From Heterobilharzia americana (lineage: Eukaryota > Platyhelminthes > Trematoda > Strigeidida > Schistosomatidae): a stretch of DNA of 64,000 nt. The notes under the pieces were generated by a model that did no database searches, was not told where the DNA came from, and saw only the letters and a list, made by a program, of their open reading frames with translations. Each line of letters starts with the position of its first letter. Position 1 is the first letter of the stretch. The position numbers and the translations under genes were made by a program. Below are positions 1 to 11,972 of the stretch, piece by piece. The stretch spans positions 54,841,491 through 54,905,490 of the forward strand of contig OX104130.1 of assembly GCA_944470555.2 (NCBI GenBank), in the 5' to 3' direction.

Positions 1-171
1 ATTTTTCTTTACAATTCTTAGTCATCTTAATTTCAGACAAATGAAGAAAGTTTTTATGAAACTGTTTTGATGACTAAAATTGCAGCAACAATATTGTCCA
101 ACCTTTTTAAACACGTTGAGTGCGAATCTAAAAATGTATGATATATCATTTGCACTCATCGAATTCTAACT

Positions 172-500
172 AGTATTCATTGTAGACTGGCATCAGTTGG
201 AGAAAAACTGGAAACCTGGGAACACTGGACAGCTATTTCGTTCTAGTATGGGACGACTCCTCAGCAGTGCGCACTTACGAGCCCACTAGGGATCGGACCC
301 GTGACCTTCAGGTTCCGTGGTCAGTAAGTTACCACTGGGTCGGAATCCAATGGTCCATATTTCCAACTTCTGTCAGTTCACGAAATAGCGCGACCGCCAC
401 CCAATGTCATCGTTGGGTATTTGTTCTCACGGCCACCAGATTTTCCCCACTGGTCACCACTTCTCCCCACAAACCCCCGAAATTCCTGGATTTATCTTTA
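172..500 (+). repeat. Interspersed repeat family R1, copy 1
   Basis: It shares the block 'cacTGGACAGCTnTTTCGTnCTAGTATGGGAC' (degenerate) and a tRNA-like promoter region with copies near 21497, 27109, 58560 and 62470. Only the first inverted arm is present here, followed by a tRNA-like body with a B-box-like GGATCGGACCC and the tail with 'gaaatagcgcgaccgcc'. It lies in the dynactin intron left of the first visible exon. Its open reading frame of 108 codons is a chance product of this repeat. Confidence 0.6.
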
Positions 501-1186
501 TTTATGCTTTGTTTAAAAGGAGGAAATGCAGTAGTTTATTGCATAGACTTGCCAGAAATTTGTATTGGTTTTGCGTATGCTGACCATCGATGAAATTTGA
601 TTACAAGAATGGGAAGGTTAGTTCGCGATCCCGTTCTATGGAGCTTAAGAAATTCAACTAACCATCAAAGGATGGTTATAGGTAAAAGTTGTACAGTGTG
701 CTAAAATACCGAGCCGTAAGATGTTATCTTTAAATTTTGACTCCAGATCTTTGATTAGCCATGCTTTTGACGTATCCACCACATATCATGGAACTATAAA
801 GAGATCAGTTTTGTAAGCAAACTCAAACAAAGTATGCGAATTCGTCGACACAACTAAGTAAGATGGTAAGGATATATTTTACGCATTCCCGATTACCACC
901 TTTCATCTGGCATAAGATTTAGTTTGAACGTATCCTCCGATTGGTCTACTGAGGATAAAATACCAACAATGAGAAATGAATACTTCATGATCTACAATTA
1001 TCAGCTTGTAAACTGATTGCAGGGAAATTCACTTCTTTACAACTCTTGTTAGTATAATTCATTCCCCCACCCTCTATCCCTTAGATCATGTGTTGCCTCA
1101 ATTTTCAAACAGATTGTTGTGAATTTCAAGTATTTATACTTTCAATCCAAAAACATCTCTACTTACACTATATTTTTCTCAGGACG

Positions 1187-1194
<8 letters not shown>
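501..1194. other. Dynactin intron sequence, nothing recognised
   Basis: AT-rich intron DNA before the first visible dynactin exon. I see no exon, RNA gene or recognisable repeat. Confidence 0.5.

Positions 1195-1274
<80 letters not shown>
1195..1274. repeat. (TA)n microsatellite, about 40 units
   Basis: Uninterrupted TA dinucleotide tract of about 80 nt in the intron immediately upstream of dynactin exon a. It ends 31 nt before the acceptor, so it fills the usual branch-point region. Confidence 0.98.
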
Positions 1275-1282
<8 letters not shown>

Positions 1283-1305
1283 CGCTTCTTTTATCTTTAT
1301 TATAG

Positions 1306-1515
1306 ATTACATCTTTAGAATCAGAAGTCAGTCATCTTCAAATGGAAAAAGAACGACTAACAAATGATTTGAAAGCAAGTGTTGAACAAACTATTGAATT
1401 GAAAGAACAAGTTGATGCTGCACTCGGTGCTGACACAATGGTTAGTCAACTGACACAACGTAACTTGGAACTGGAAGAAATGCTTGAGAAAGTTAAAGAG
1501 GAGAGAAATGATTTG
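1306..1515 (+). CDS. DCTN1: Dynactin p150 exon a (coiled coil 1)
   Basis: Seventy codons, phase 0 at both ends. The acceptor is TTATTATAG before ATT ACA TCT and the donor is TTG followed by GTAGGT. The translation is a heptad-rich coiled coil containing EQVDAALGADTMVSQLTQRN, which matches the signature near the end of coiled coil 1 in animal p150Glued. The preceding exon is not in the window, so the protein is already open at this exon. A long TA repeat ends 31 nt before the acceptor. Confidence 0.93.
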
Positions 1516-4500
1516 GTAGGTGTTTGAAATTTGTAATTTATCATATCATTTCTACGCTTTGATATTGAAGGTAAATTATTGGTTGTAATGAGATTTGTTC
1601 ATCTAAATCATACTAAGCCCTAAACAGAATTCGGTAGATACCAGAGCAAAGCCCTCATCGTTTTAAAACATTTGGTACTGGTGTGATGTATGATTTCCTG
1701 TGTAGTTAATTGTAGAAGATGCAGGCTGGAGGTCACTTCATGCTTAGTTTGAAAATAGGAATTCATTCATTCGTTGTGATTTAGGTTCCCTCTAGTTAAA
1801 AAGATAGCATTTTTTACGGCATCCTATAAATGACAAAGAGAGCGATAAAAAAAACACTAGGTACTCTGTCAAATAAATAGGGTGAATAACGTGTAATTTC
1901 AGATGAAATAATATTTTCAAGACTTAAGGGAAAATAATATTGAATATAACTAGACCATCGATTATTTTTAACCTGTCTCATTTATGGTCCTAAAATAACC
2001 CTTCTTAACATGGTAACCACACCCCTTAGCCCGTTATTGAGATCACTAGGAGGCTTTTTCTCCTCCTCTTCTATTCTAGTTGCCAGAGTAGACTGCATAA
2101 TACATGTTCGAGCTACCTCAGTCGTTTTATTCTACCTTTTGTACTTACCCCAATATTTTTCACCCAGCGGTTCGATTGGCCGCTCACATTTAGTTAAAAC
2201 GACCTCGTCACATATCCGCATAGTACAACATAGTTGGAAACCTGAAATGACTCGTGGTGTATTGATTAATTCGGACTAGGTTGTAGAGGTTCAGCGAAAA
2301 TTTGCAGCCTTCGAATGTAGATTTCTTCCTGTTACTTTCTAATACTGTTGCTACAGCTGGTTGAATATGGCAACAGATTCCATTAAAATAAGAACCATTA
2401 TCTAACTACTTCTATTTTAAACACACTTTTGACTTGGCATCTGTACCAGTGATACAGGAACAGTGACTGATGATTTTTCTGGAATCGTACGAACAATAAG
2501 TCGTACTCGACCCGTCATCATCAGAACCATATAGTTATACTCTACCACAGTGCCTAAATTCTACTCTTATATTGATGACTATTTAATCTTGTGTATTCCC
2601 TCCTGCTCGATATCATCTAAAATCGTCTCGACTACCCTCTCATCACTAGTGTACATTTTTAAATACCGACTGTTGCATTCCAAGATTCTTCATCTTTGTT
2701 TCGCTTGTATCTCGGCTTTTATAGGAAGCTCTATGTGAAATGAACGATGAATTACAAGAGAATAGTCGCGAAACAGAACTTGAACTTCGTGAAGAAATTG
2801 AACGGGGTAACACACAAATAAATCAGCTTGTTCGTCATCTGGATGCTACTCGTGAAACAATTGCCGATTATGAGCAAACACTTGGTAAATTCAGAGATTT
2901 AGTCTCCGATCTACAAACACAAAACACTGATCTTCGACGATCATTAGCCGATGGAAAACGTTTACAAGAACAACAGCAACAGCAGCAATTGGAACAACAA
3001 TATTGTGTAACCGTCCCAACAGATCTTGTTGGTTCTACTAAATTCGATGCTGCTTCTCAGGTCAAAACTCTTGCTAAAGTGAGCAATTATTGTCAAAATT
3101 ATTTTTATTATCACTGACGATTGACATATCAATGGTCGGTTGTAACGTAAACGAAGAGGTCATTTTGCACCGATTAATAATGTGTTTACTCTGTATTTTT
3201 ACATCTTTGGCTTAACAGAACGTGAAAGCAATCAATCGTCGTAATATGTTATGAATATCTGGAGGTTTGTACAACTTGGGAGAAAGTAGCGCATCGGTTT
3301 AAGTTTCCAACTAGTAAATCCAGAAAAAGAGAATCATGATAGTATCAGTAGTTATTTTATTCCAAACAATATGGGATTCTCAACGTGTAATATTTCAATG
3401 ACTTCACTCCCAATACAGTATTTTCAAACGAAATAGTTGTAGCATCTAAATGAAGCTTGGCATGCGTTTCGCACATGTCAGATGTAAGATAATGCCGCAG
3501 GACTACTCCCAGTTTATTAGATAGGGAGTGAAGTGGTGGAATGTGTCAACCACTTTGCCTACTTGGGAAGTTGCGTTGGCCTGAAAGGGTTGTTTGCTGA
3601 CGAAATCTCAGCTTGGATACAGAAGGCCTGTTTGACATTTGCCAACTGGCGTCATCTGTGTCGCGATATATCCGACTACCTATCAAAGGACGAGTATATT
3701 ACGCTACAGTCCGTTCTGTCCTGTTATGCGCTTGCGAGATATGGCCATTGAATGTAGAAGACATGAAGCAGTTACAGAGTTTTGATCATAGGTGTCTTCG
3801 TATCAATGCTCGCATTTGGTGGAATCACCATGTGAGCAATGTTGAGGTCAGGTGAGTGGTACTAGGATAGAATAATCAGTTTGCAAATGATTTACAAATG
3901 GAACGGTCCAAGTTGACATTTCTCACAGCTGAGTAGTTTTTCAACTTCCCAGCTGTGGTGTCAACAGGGTTTCCACTGGAAACCACTCAATCGAGATCAC
4001 ATGGTGTGATCTCTGACACAAAAGTGTCATGAACTAGCAAAATATGCTACTACTGAATAACTTGAGTAGTTAGAAACCACTCAGGCCGATTGTCGAACGG
4101 GCAAATCGATTCATGAGGTTGTGAAGGTTCATCGACTGAGGTGGCTTGGACATGTGTTGCGCATGCTGAGTCACCACCTACCTTGACGTGCTATGCTAGG
4201 GGAGGTTGGATTAATTTTGATGTTGTGTCCTCTAAGGTGGATAGTTCAATATTAAAACTTTCATTGTCATTCGAGACAAAATCATCAGCACAAACTTCAG
4301 AAAGAAAGATGAATTAAACTAGAAGAGGTTTAAGGGTGGCTAGTCTGAGAAGTGGCACCAGTCGATGAAGTCCCTGACTCGGCATGTGCAACCTTAATCA
4401 GTGAAGGTTTACCACCTCTTGTCTAGTACTTTACACCTAACTTCAACTTCGCTGTCACTGTGGTCCCATCACATACAAGTAATGTGAAGAAGAAATCGAT

Positions 4501-7500
4501 CCCCAAAATTCATAAATATCCCCATCCCTCCTACTTTTAACAGCTGTCACACAAACCGTCGTATAGAATAAATTGGTCTGGTGTGCATTATACTTGTTCT
4601 GTGAGAAATAGACTGATATCTCGTCTACATCGAAGAAAGCGTAAGTTGGGAATGCCAAAGGATTCTTTTGAATCAAAGTTGAAATTTTGTCAACTGACAT
4701 AACTCTCCTAGCAATTAAGTTGGTCAACAGATCTGATCGATGTACTCTCTGTCCTCAAATTAGGACTTAGTGCCAACTACTTACAGAACGGCACTTTGCA
4801 TTTAACACAAGTGAAATGCAAACCAATACACTTAGACTTTTCTCAAAGCGTTGACAAGACCTCACAATTTGCCATCATCTTTGTCCAAAAGAAGTATATT
4901 GTATGTGTACTCCGAGTCAACCTGGTGCCCTCCGCGATGCGAGTCAATGCGTGAGAAGTCGCAGAAAGTTGAGTTTATTTGGTATATGTGTATCAATATA
5001 GTGGGGTGATGACTGTTAGTAATGTAAAACCTAGGCTGTATCATCTAGTTTGAGCCCTTCCTTCTGTAGATGGATGTGTGCTTATGTTGTTCCAAAGTTC
5101 GACAATGTGAATTGAAACAGTTCTGTGCTAGTTTCTGCATTTATTTATCTATCAGCAGTCATTACCTTCTTCATCAATATTACATGTGACATATACAGAC
5201 TAAAAATTCTTCATTATATCTGTTAGTAAATCAGCTTTTGAAATGTTTGCTAGAACTAATAGTATGAATCCTCTATGAACTGCACTTGTATACAGATTTA
5301 TTTAAATGGTGCATAACTTGCTATAACGTGATACTTTTAACACTTTCACGTTATTTTTCATCCGTTTTGTGATTGATTGAATTTAGTGTTTGCATTGCCA
5401 GTGTTATATATTTGCAGCAAAATGCTCCTTCGTACACTAGACTGTGAGTCATACATGGGTAAGCGAAACGGGGTTCGAACCTGTGACTCACTAGTTATAA
5501 GTTCTATATTTAAACCAATAAATCAAAGTTATATCATCCTAATACTTTCTTGCTAGGACTTTTAACTTACTACCAATGAGTTTTATTCAATTCTTATTAC
5601 ATTCATCATTAAATTTACTGTATCTTTATTGAATTTTGTGTTGGAAAAAAGGTAATTGAAGCTGAGTTGAGACGTCTTGAAGCAGAGCAAAGTGCAAATC
5701 ATGTAGCTCGTTTAACGGCTTTCTTGCCTGATTCATTTTTACGACGTGGTGGTGATAATGAAGCATTGCTTGCTCTGTTGTTACTTGATCGATTGGCTGG
5801 AAAATGTGATCTATTAGCTAATCATGTAAGTTTGCTTTTTTTTTTATACAGTTTTATTTTACCCATGTATTGTTTACGTTGAATTAACCTTACATATACC
5901 GTTTTATGGTCCTACAGGATTTTGTACCTAAATTTTTGAACACTGTAAACTTTGGAGACTCATGTCGAAAAAACTAGGTGTAGAAAAATAACAACATCCT
6001 AATCTTCAGCCTGATGTATGTTTTTTTGACCCGACCGACAGCTGCTACCTTGACGTGGTGGTCGGGCTTACATATCACGATGACTCAACGAGCTGTGCTG
6101 GTGGAACGCTTGTCCCCTCGAGGTCCTACCATACCAGAAAGGTCTGTTGGATGGTGGTTAGACAAAAAGCAGTTACCACTATAGTATAAATTGTCACTCT
6201 ATAATGGAGGCCTAAAGGCGAAGTCCTACTTCTGTTAGCTGGTTGGGGTGTAACTGTAATAAGGTGTTTCTCTTCGATGACCACCAGTGCCACGCTGATG
6301 CTATCTTCCCTATGGAAGGGTAGTTAGAAAGGATTGGCCCACCCCTTGCGGAATGCCGATGCCTGCAATAAGGATTCATAGTCGGATTTAAGAGGAAAAA
6401 ACCGAAATCTCAAACTCGCCAAAAGATATTGTATGACCAACCTAAAGCAGATGTCCGTTACGTTCTGCGGTCACACACTATCCCTTCTTCTTCTTCAGAT
6501 AACTCAAAAAGAACTAATCTTCCACAATATAGGCAGGTGGGAAGTGTCAACTGCCCCCACGCTTCCATGTTTTTTTGAATTCCATGCTGGTATTAAGTGG
6601 CTTGTTTTACACCTACTTTATGTTGCCTAACTGTTGGTGCGTAATAACCTGATGAATTACCAGTATATAAGACATTCTTACGAATAATCTGATAGAATGT
6701 ACAGATCTTCATTATTTCAAGTTATGAACTACACTTTACTCATGTACACGTCTTGTTTGTATTCGTCTAAAGCAAGTATTTGCTGAAGTCCACCATTGAA
6801 TTGCATCGAAGTTTTCAAACACATATATGTGCTACTCAACCCATTTTCATCAGATCAATGCCTAGCGCATGCAACATGTATGACTAAATCACGTGCCATA
6901 CGAATTCCAAAAACTTTTTGTTCCTCTAAAAATGAAAGAATAAGGAGCAAACTGGAGAAATCTATGGAAGTTTTATGCCTCATAGTACGTGCATTGACGA
7001 GATATTCACCCTCTGACAGGTCTTAGAATGGAGACACATATCTGTACCCGACACTAGCTCTATTTTTAGGTCCGAAGGCTGCATTCCACTTTATCAACCG
7101 AGATTTCTTATGATAATGTCTTGTGATAATGTCATCTTGTGAAGGCACAGTATTCCAAGTCCTGTGCACGTGTTTCAACCTGTAGTTGAAGTATCACGTG
7201 AATCATGTAGGTCTAGTGGTATTTGTCTAGGATATCTACTCTCCATTTTTATTGAAGTCCATCATGGACGTTCTTAAAGGTCTTCCTCTGGTTTGAGTTT
7301 GCAGGGATTAACCTTGTCACAGGAGACTTTTAGCAGAACTAAAGTACGCGGATGACACGCTCCTATTATACGAATATCCTGACAAGATGAAGAGTCTTCT
7401 GAATGAATTGAGTAAAATATGAGAATGCTTTAGATGCTCTTACCTGCTAAATGCAATCTGTTGCTTCACGGCTGATCTGCATTGGCATTTTATCTAACAA

Positions 7501-10500
7501 TAGTGAGTCATGTAGTTGAACTGATTGACCGGTTCACTTACTTGGGAGGTCAGATCAACCCTGATAAGTCAATGACCAACAAAATCCTTGAGCAAACACA
7601 ACAAATTTAAAAGGTTGTTGCCAACTTTCATCATATATTGTACCAACGTGGTATCTGATTCCTTATTAAGGGCTGAGTGCACTGCGCAGTTCTCTCCGTT
7701 ATACTAGTATCTGTGAAACATGTTCACTAAATGTCGGTAATATTGGTAAACTTCATGTGTTCTATCATCATGTGTCGTAGAACCAATACGCCAGTAATGC
7801 AGAAGTGAGGCCTAGAGTTTTGGGCAGACGAGGGAAATCAGTTGTTGAGGTTGTGGATTTCCATCTACTCAGATGGCTGGGACATGAATTATGCATGCCT
7901 AGTCACTGTCTCCTTCGTTTCATAATGTTAGTTGATGTAGGTTGACTGTAAAAAGATTAGAGGCCGCCAGAATTGAAAACTGTATCGGTCTATGAAGTCT
8001 TTGACTGTTGGCTTGTCGTATGGGGGAAATGCAGACTTCTCGACTGGACTCCGCATGACAAGAGAAACTGGTGGTTGGGAATCGTAGGTGACTTGCCTCA
8101 CGATTAATCTTGACGGCTCAGGTGCATCCACAAATTTCATGATTGCTTCGTTCCTTCTTGCTATCGTTTCATAATTTTCCACTACGTTCAGCTACTGTCT
8201 TACTTACTTCTCTATCCTTCATTTTGGTGCCCTCTGTTTTGATGTGCTGACATGAGGTGTAGCAACTTAAACTGGTACATAGTAATGCAGATCCCATGTT
8301 GATGTTGACCAATTGAGTTGTGATATTTTGCTACAACTTCCATCTTCAGGACTTTTCCTGATCAGCTATCTACTTCACACAAAAGTCGCTACATTCCTTT
8401 CAGTTTTGATGGCTATTTTTATAATGGTGACTATAAACTGTGCATTGGTAGGGAAAAACAAGTTTGAATTTAATTAAAAAATGGTTGTACAACCTACGAC
8501 TTCATCCTAAATATGTCTGCAGCATAGTTAATTACTACAAACACTGTGGTGATATTCACATGTCTAATGCAAGACCTGATCTGAGATAGCCCCTAACACA
8601 ACTGAGATTAATGATAGGTAAAAGCAATTTTTATTCTCTTTCTGTGCGTAGGGTGTCATGTAACAGTTTCTGCATTCCTTTATTTTTACTTTGAACTTCA
8701 TGGAATTGAACTACAACATGTGTGTGTATACAACGGGATAGTGAAAATTATGAATTTATCCATGAAAGGTATATGAAGTCTGCATTCAATACATTACATG
8801 TGTGCTTTCTGGTAGCACAACTACTGCTCTGACTTTACGACCATCTTTTCTAACTACGTAATCGTCACTAGATCATTATCTTGCTAAATTGCGGATGTAG
8901 GGGGATGAAGAGTCCATCTTTCTTCAAAGACAGAAAACTAACAACATATTACAGTAGTGCTTTACACTAAAGGTTTGACGAGTTATAAGATGCTTAGTTG
9001 CTATGACTTTTACAAAAGCAAATAAAGTGATAGTTGTTTAATATATGACTTTGATACTGTCACATGATTCTGACTTTCTGCACACCTCACTGTCTGAATA
9101 TCGCTATACTTGTTACACTTTACTTACGCCTTTAAGTCATCAACTGAACTGAACTTAAGACGAGCTATTCGTAACTCTTTAGCTATCAATCTTTCTCCTG
9201 CTTCATTGTAGAATAAAGGACAAAAATTAAGGGCCTCCTAACTTACTATCTTGTGAGATCTAAGTCGTACTTATATAAAAATGAATAACATATCCATGAT
9301 GTATCATAATTTGTTAAAAGCAAAATAATCGATTTCACGCAAAAATTAGAATAGTGCACAATAATCAACTTCATTGAATATGCAATTATTTCGCAACCAT
9401 AAATTGTGCCGAATTGAGGGAGGAGTCCATAAAAGACTCTCCTGGTGAACTGTACAATAAAACTGTAAAATAAGTCTTAAGTGAAATGTCCTTTAAAACC
9501 AACAGAATAATACGACCGATAATGCCTAAAGTCCCTGTTTTTGTTTCCATGGTGCGTTATGACAACAACCCTTTATGATAGCAATATGCTGTATCTATTA
9601 TCTCTCTAGTTGACTGACTTCTTACTTGCCTTTGAAGAGACTGAGTCCCATCCATATATGCATTCCATTCTCCTCTCAGATTCTTGGTGATACAATCATG
9701 TGTGAACCGTTGTGATCAACCATGTCAAAATGTCAGTCAATCACTTGTATGGGATCAAAAATTTATCACTTTATAGTGTAGTGAAATGCATTAGTATGAA
9801 GATCTTTAAGATTCTCTACCTGCTTTTACTTCAACCAACATCTTGCATCCAAATAAGTAGCAAATAGATATATGTGACGCCATGTTACACAAATTTCAGT
9901 CAACTTCCTTCCTTCAGGATATCGATAATAATCTCATTTAATTTTGTGCGTCTGGGTAGTTTTGTGAGTGCTATTGGAGGTGTCACTGATGAGATTTCCG
10001 ATTATTTATCGAAAGTTACTGCGGCATACACTAACCAAGGTCACGTTTGGCACCGTCGCAACGCTTACCTTGTTGTAAAAGGTGTGGCATAAAACCCATC
10101 AGTGCATGCAGTTTTGCTCTACTCCTTTCAAAACTGACCTTTGTGAGCTAACGATATTCGACAACTATGCATGCACAATCACGGTTTTCTCATCCGGACT
10201 GCTTGCGTCCGGTGTAAATACAGCGTAAGTAGTTTTGAGATGCAGTGGCGTGTGTTCGGGCGTAGTGAAAATTATCATTCGTTGAGTGTGGTCATTTTGA
10301 AACATCAACTTCAGTGGCTTGAACATGCCATGAATACTGTTCCAATGGGTTCCCTATCGCTCACTGTTTCATTGTCATACGACTGATTGAAAGAAGCGAA
10401 AGGATGTCAGTTTATGACATGATACCCTGGGATGATGGGTAATTGGTGGTGGCTTAGCATCTGATAACACGTCATAGCTTTCGAGAGACCATACAACTCA

Positions 10501-11885
10501 GCAACTTGAGATATGACTACAAATCAAAAACAGTGGAAATCATGCTTCAACTTTATTGTTTCTCTTATTATTGAAAAACAAAATGAGAGTAATGAATGCT
10601 TTTATGATGCTGATTCTTTAGCAGCACATGTACGTGTTTGCTCCTGTCCTTCTTTTTTTTCCTTCCCCCGAAATCACTTTTTTCAGTCATTCTAATTTTA
10701 TTATATTATCTTTTAACACTACTCTTAGTGCCCATTTTATCTATTTCGAATAAAAATAATAAAAGATCTTGAATGGCAGAGGAAATTTGTAGCTCAACAT
10801 GAGGATGATAATTACTTCGAGAACAAAAGATAATTATCAAATCTCGATTACTTTCAAGTTATTTTTAATTGTTGTGGTAGGATTAACTTCATTAAGTGAA
10901 ACGGATGATAACTCTCAGTGATATCACTTTAATGACCAAAAATCATTTTTAACTTGCAACCTCTTGTTTGACATTATAGTCAACGAAACATTTCTTAAAG
11001 GGAGTCTGAAGTTATTCAAGGCAGAAATCAAGTCGATAAACCATCCGAAGTGCATATGATATCCCATTTAAGACTCATTAGATAGTATATATACCTGTAT
11101 CCTGATGGAATGTTAAGACTCTTGACGACAATCAACACTAACACTAACGATAGCATTATGATACCGACGAAGTGTACTTCTTTTACCCTGTCGAACCAAA
11201 ATGATAATCGTCTTTTGGCATATAAACTCATATAAACTTCATCCACTTTGAAAAGGGCTTCGATAGCGTTGACGGAGAAGTAATTTGGCAACTGCCTCAA
11301 CACTATGGTTTCAGTGCCACAAACATTCATCAACCTCATTCAACAGCTACATGCTATACGATGCTACATGCCAAGTGATTCACAATGAAAAGCTATTCAC
11401 TAACGACTTTGAAATGCAGACAGCAGTAAAACAAGGTCGCCGCCTAATATCACTTACGATCTTACTGATTGTGGTCGACTACATCATGCAACAAACTGTA
11501 AGAAGCAAGAAGATGGACATACGTTCCAACTACAGGCGGTGGCGACAGCACAGATGAGGACGTCAAAAACCGGGATCGGAGAAACAGCAAGACAGGCTTT
11601 CCTTAATTAATCTCAAATCAGTGTGGAGATCTTCTGCACTCCGCTACACTCCACTACACTCAACATAATGCGTGAACAACATCCAGATTTTCAACACTAA
11701 GATCAGTCAAGTGAGTCAGTCAGTGCTTCTCTATGTGATGGTTGAGAGACTTGGTGCGTTACCAAAAGCATTTACAACTAACTGCTGACATACATCACAT
11801 CAACAGCTGCCGTCTACAATCACTCCATACTGACATTGAAGATTAGATGGATGGCCAGGATAAAAGGAATAAGCAACATGGAACT

Positions 11886-11972
<87 letters not shown>

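Noticed and set aside
267..593. 108-codon open frame at the left edge
   Set aside because: It lies across an R1 repeat that recurs four more times in the window with broken frames, and does not continue into dynactin.
1088..1318. Frames with long YI repeats
   Set aside because: Translation of the TA microsatellite.
5441..5525. Functional tRNA gene
   Set aside because: Only the B box is convincing; no paired acceptor and anticodon stems could be drawn. The same holds for 16,083, 32,755 and 51,447.
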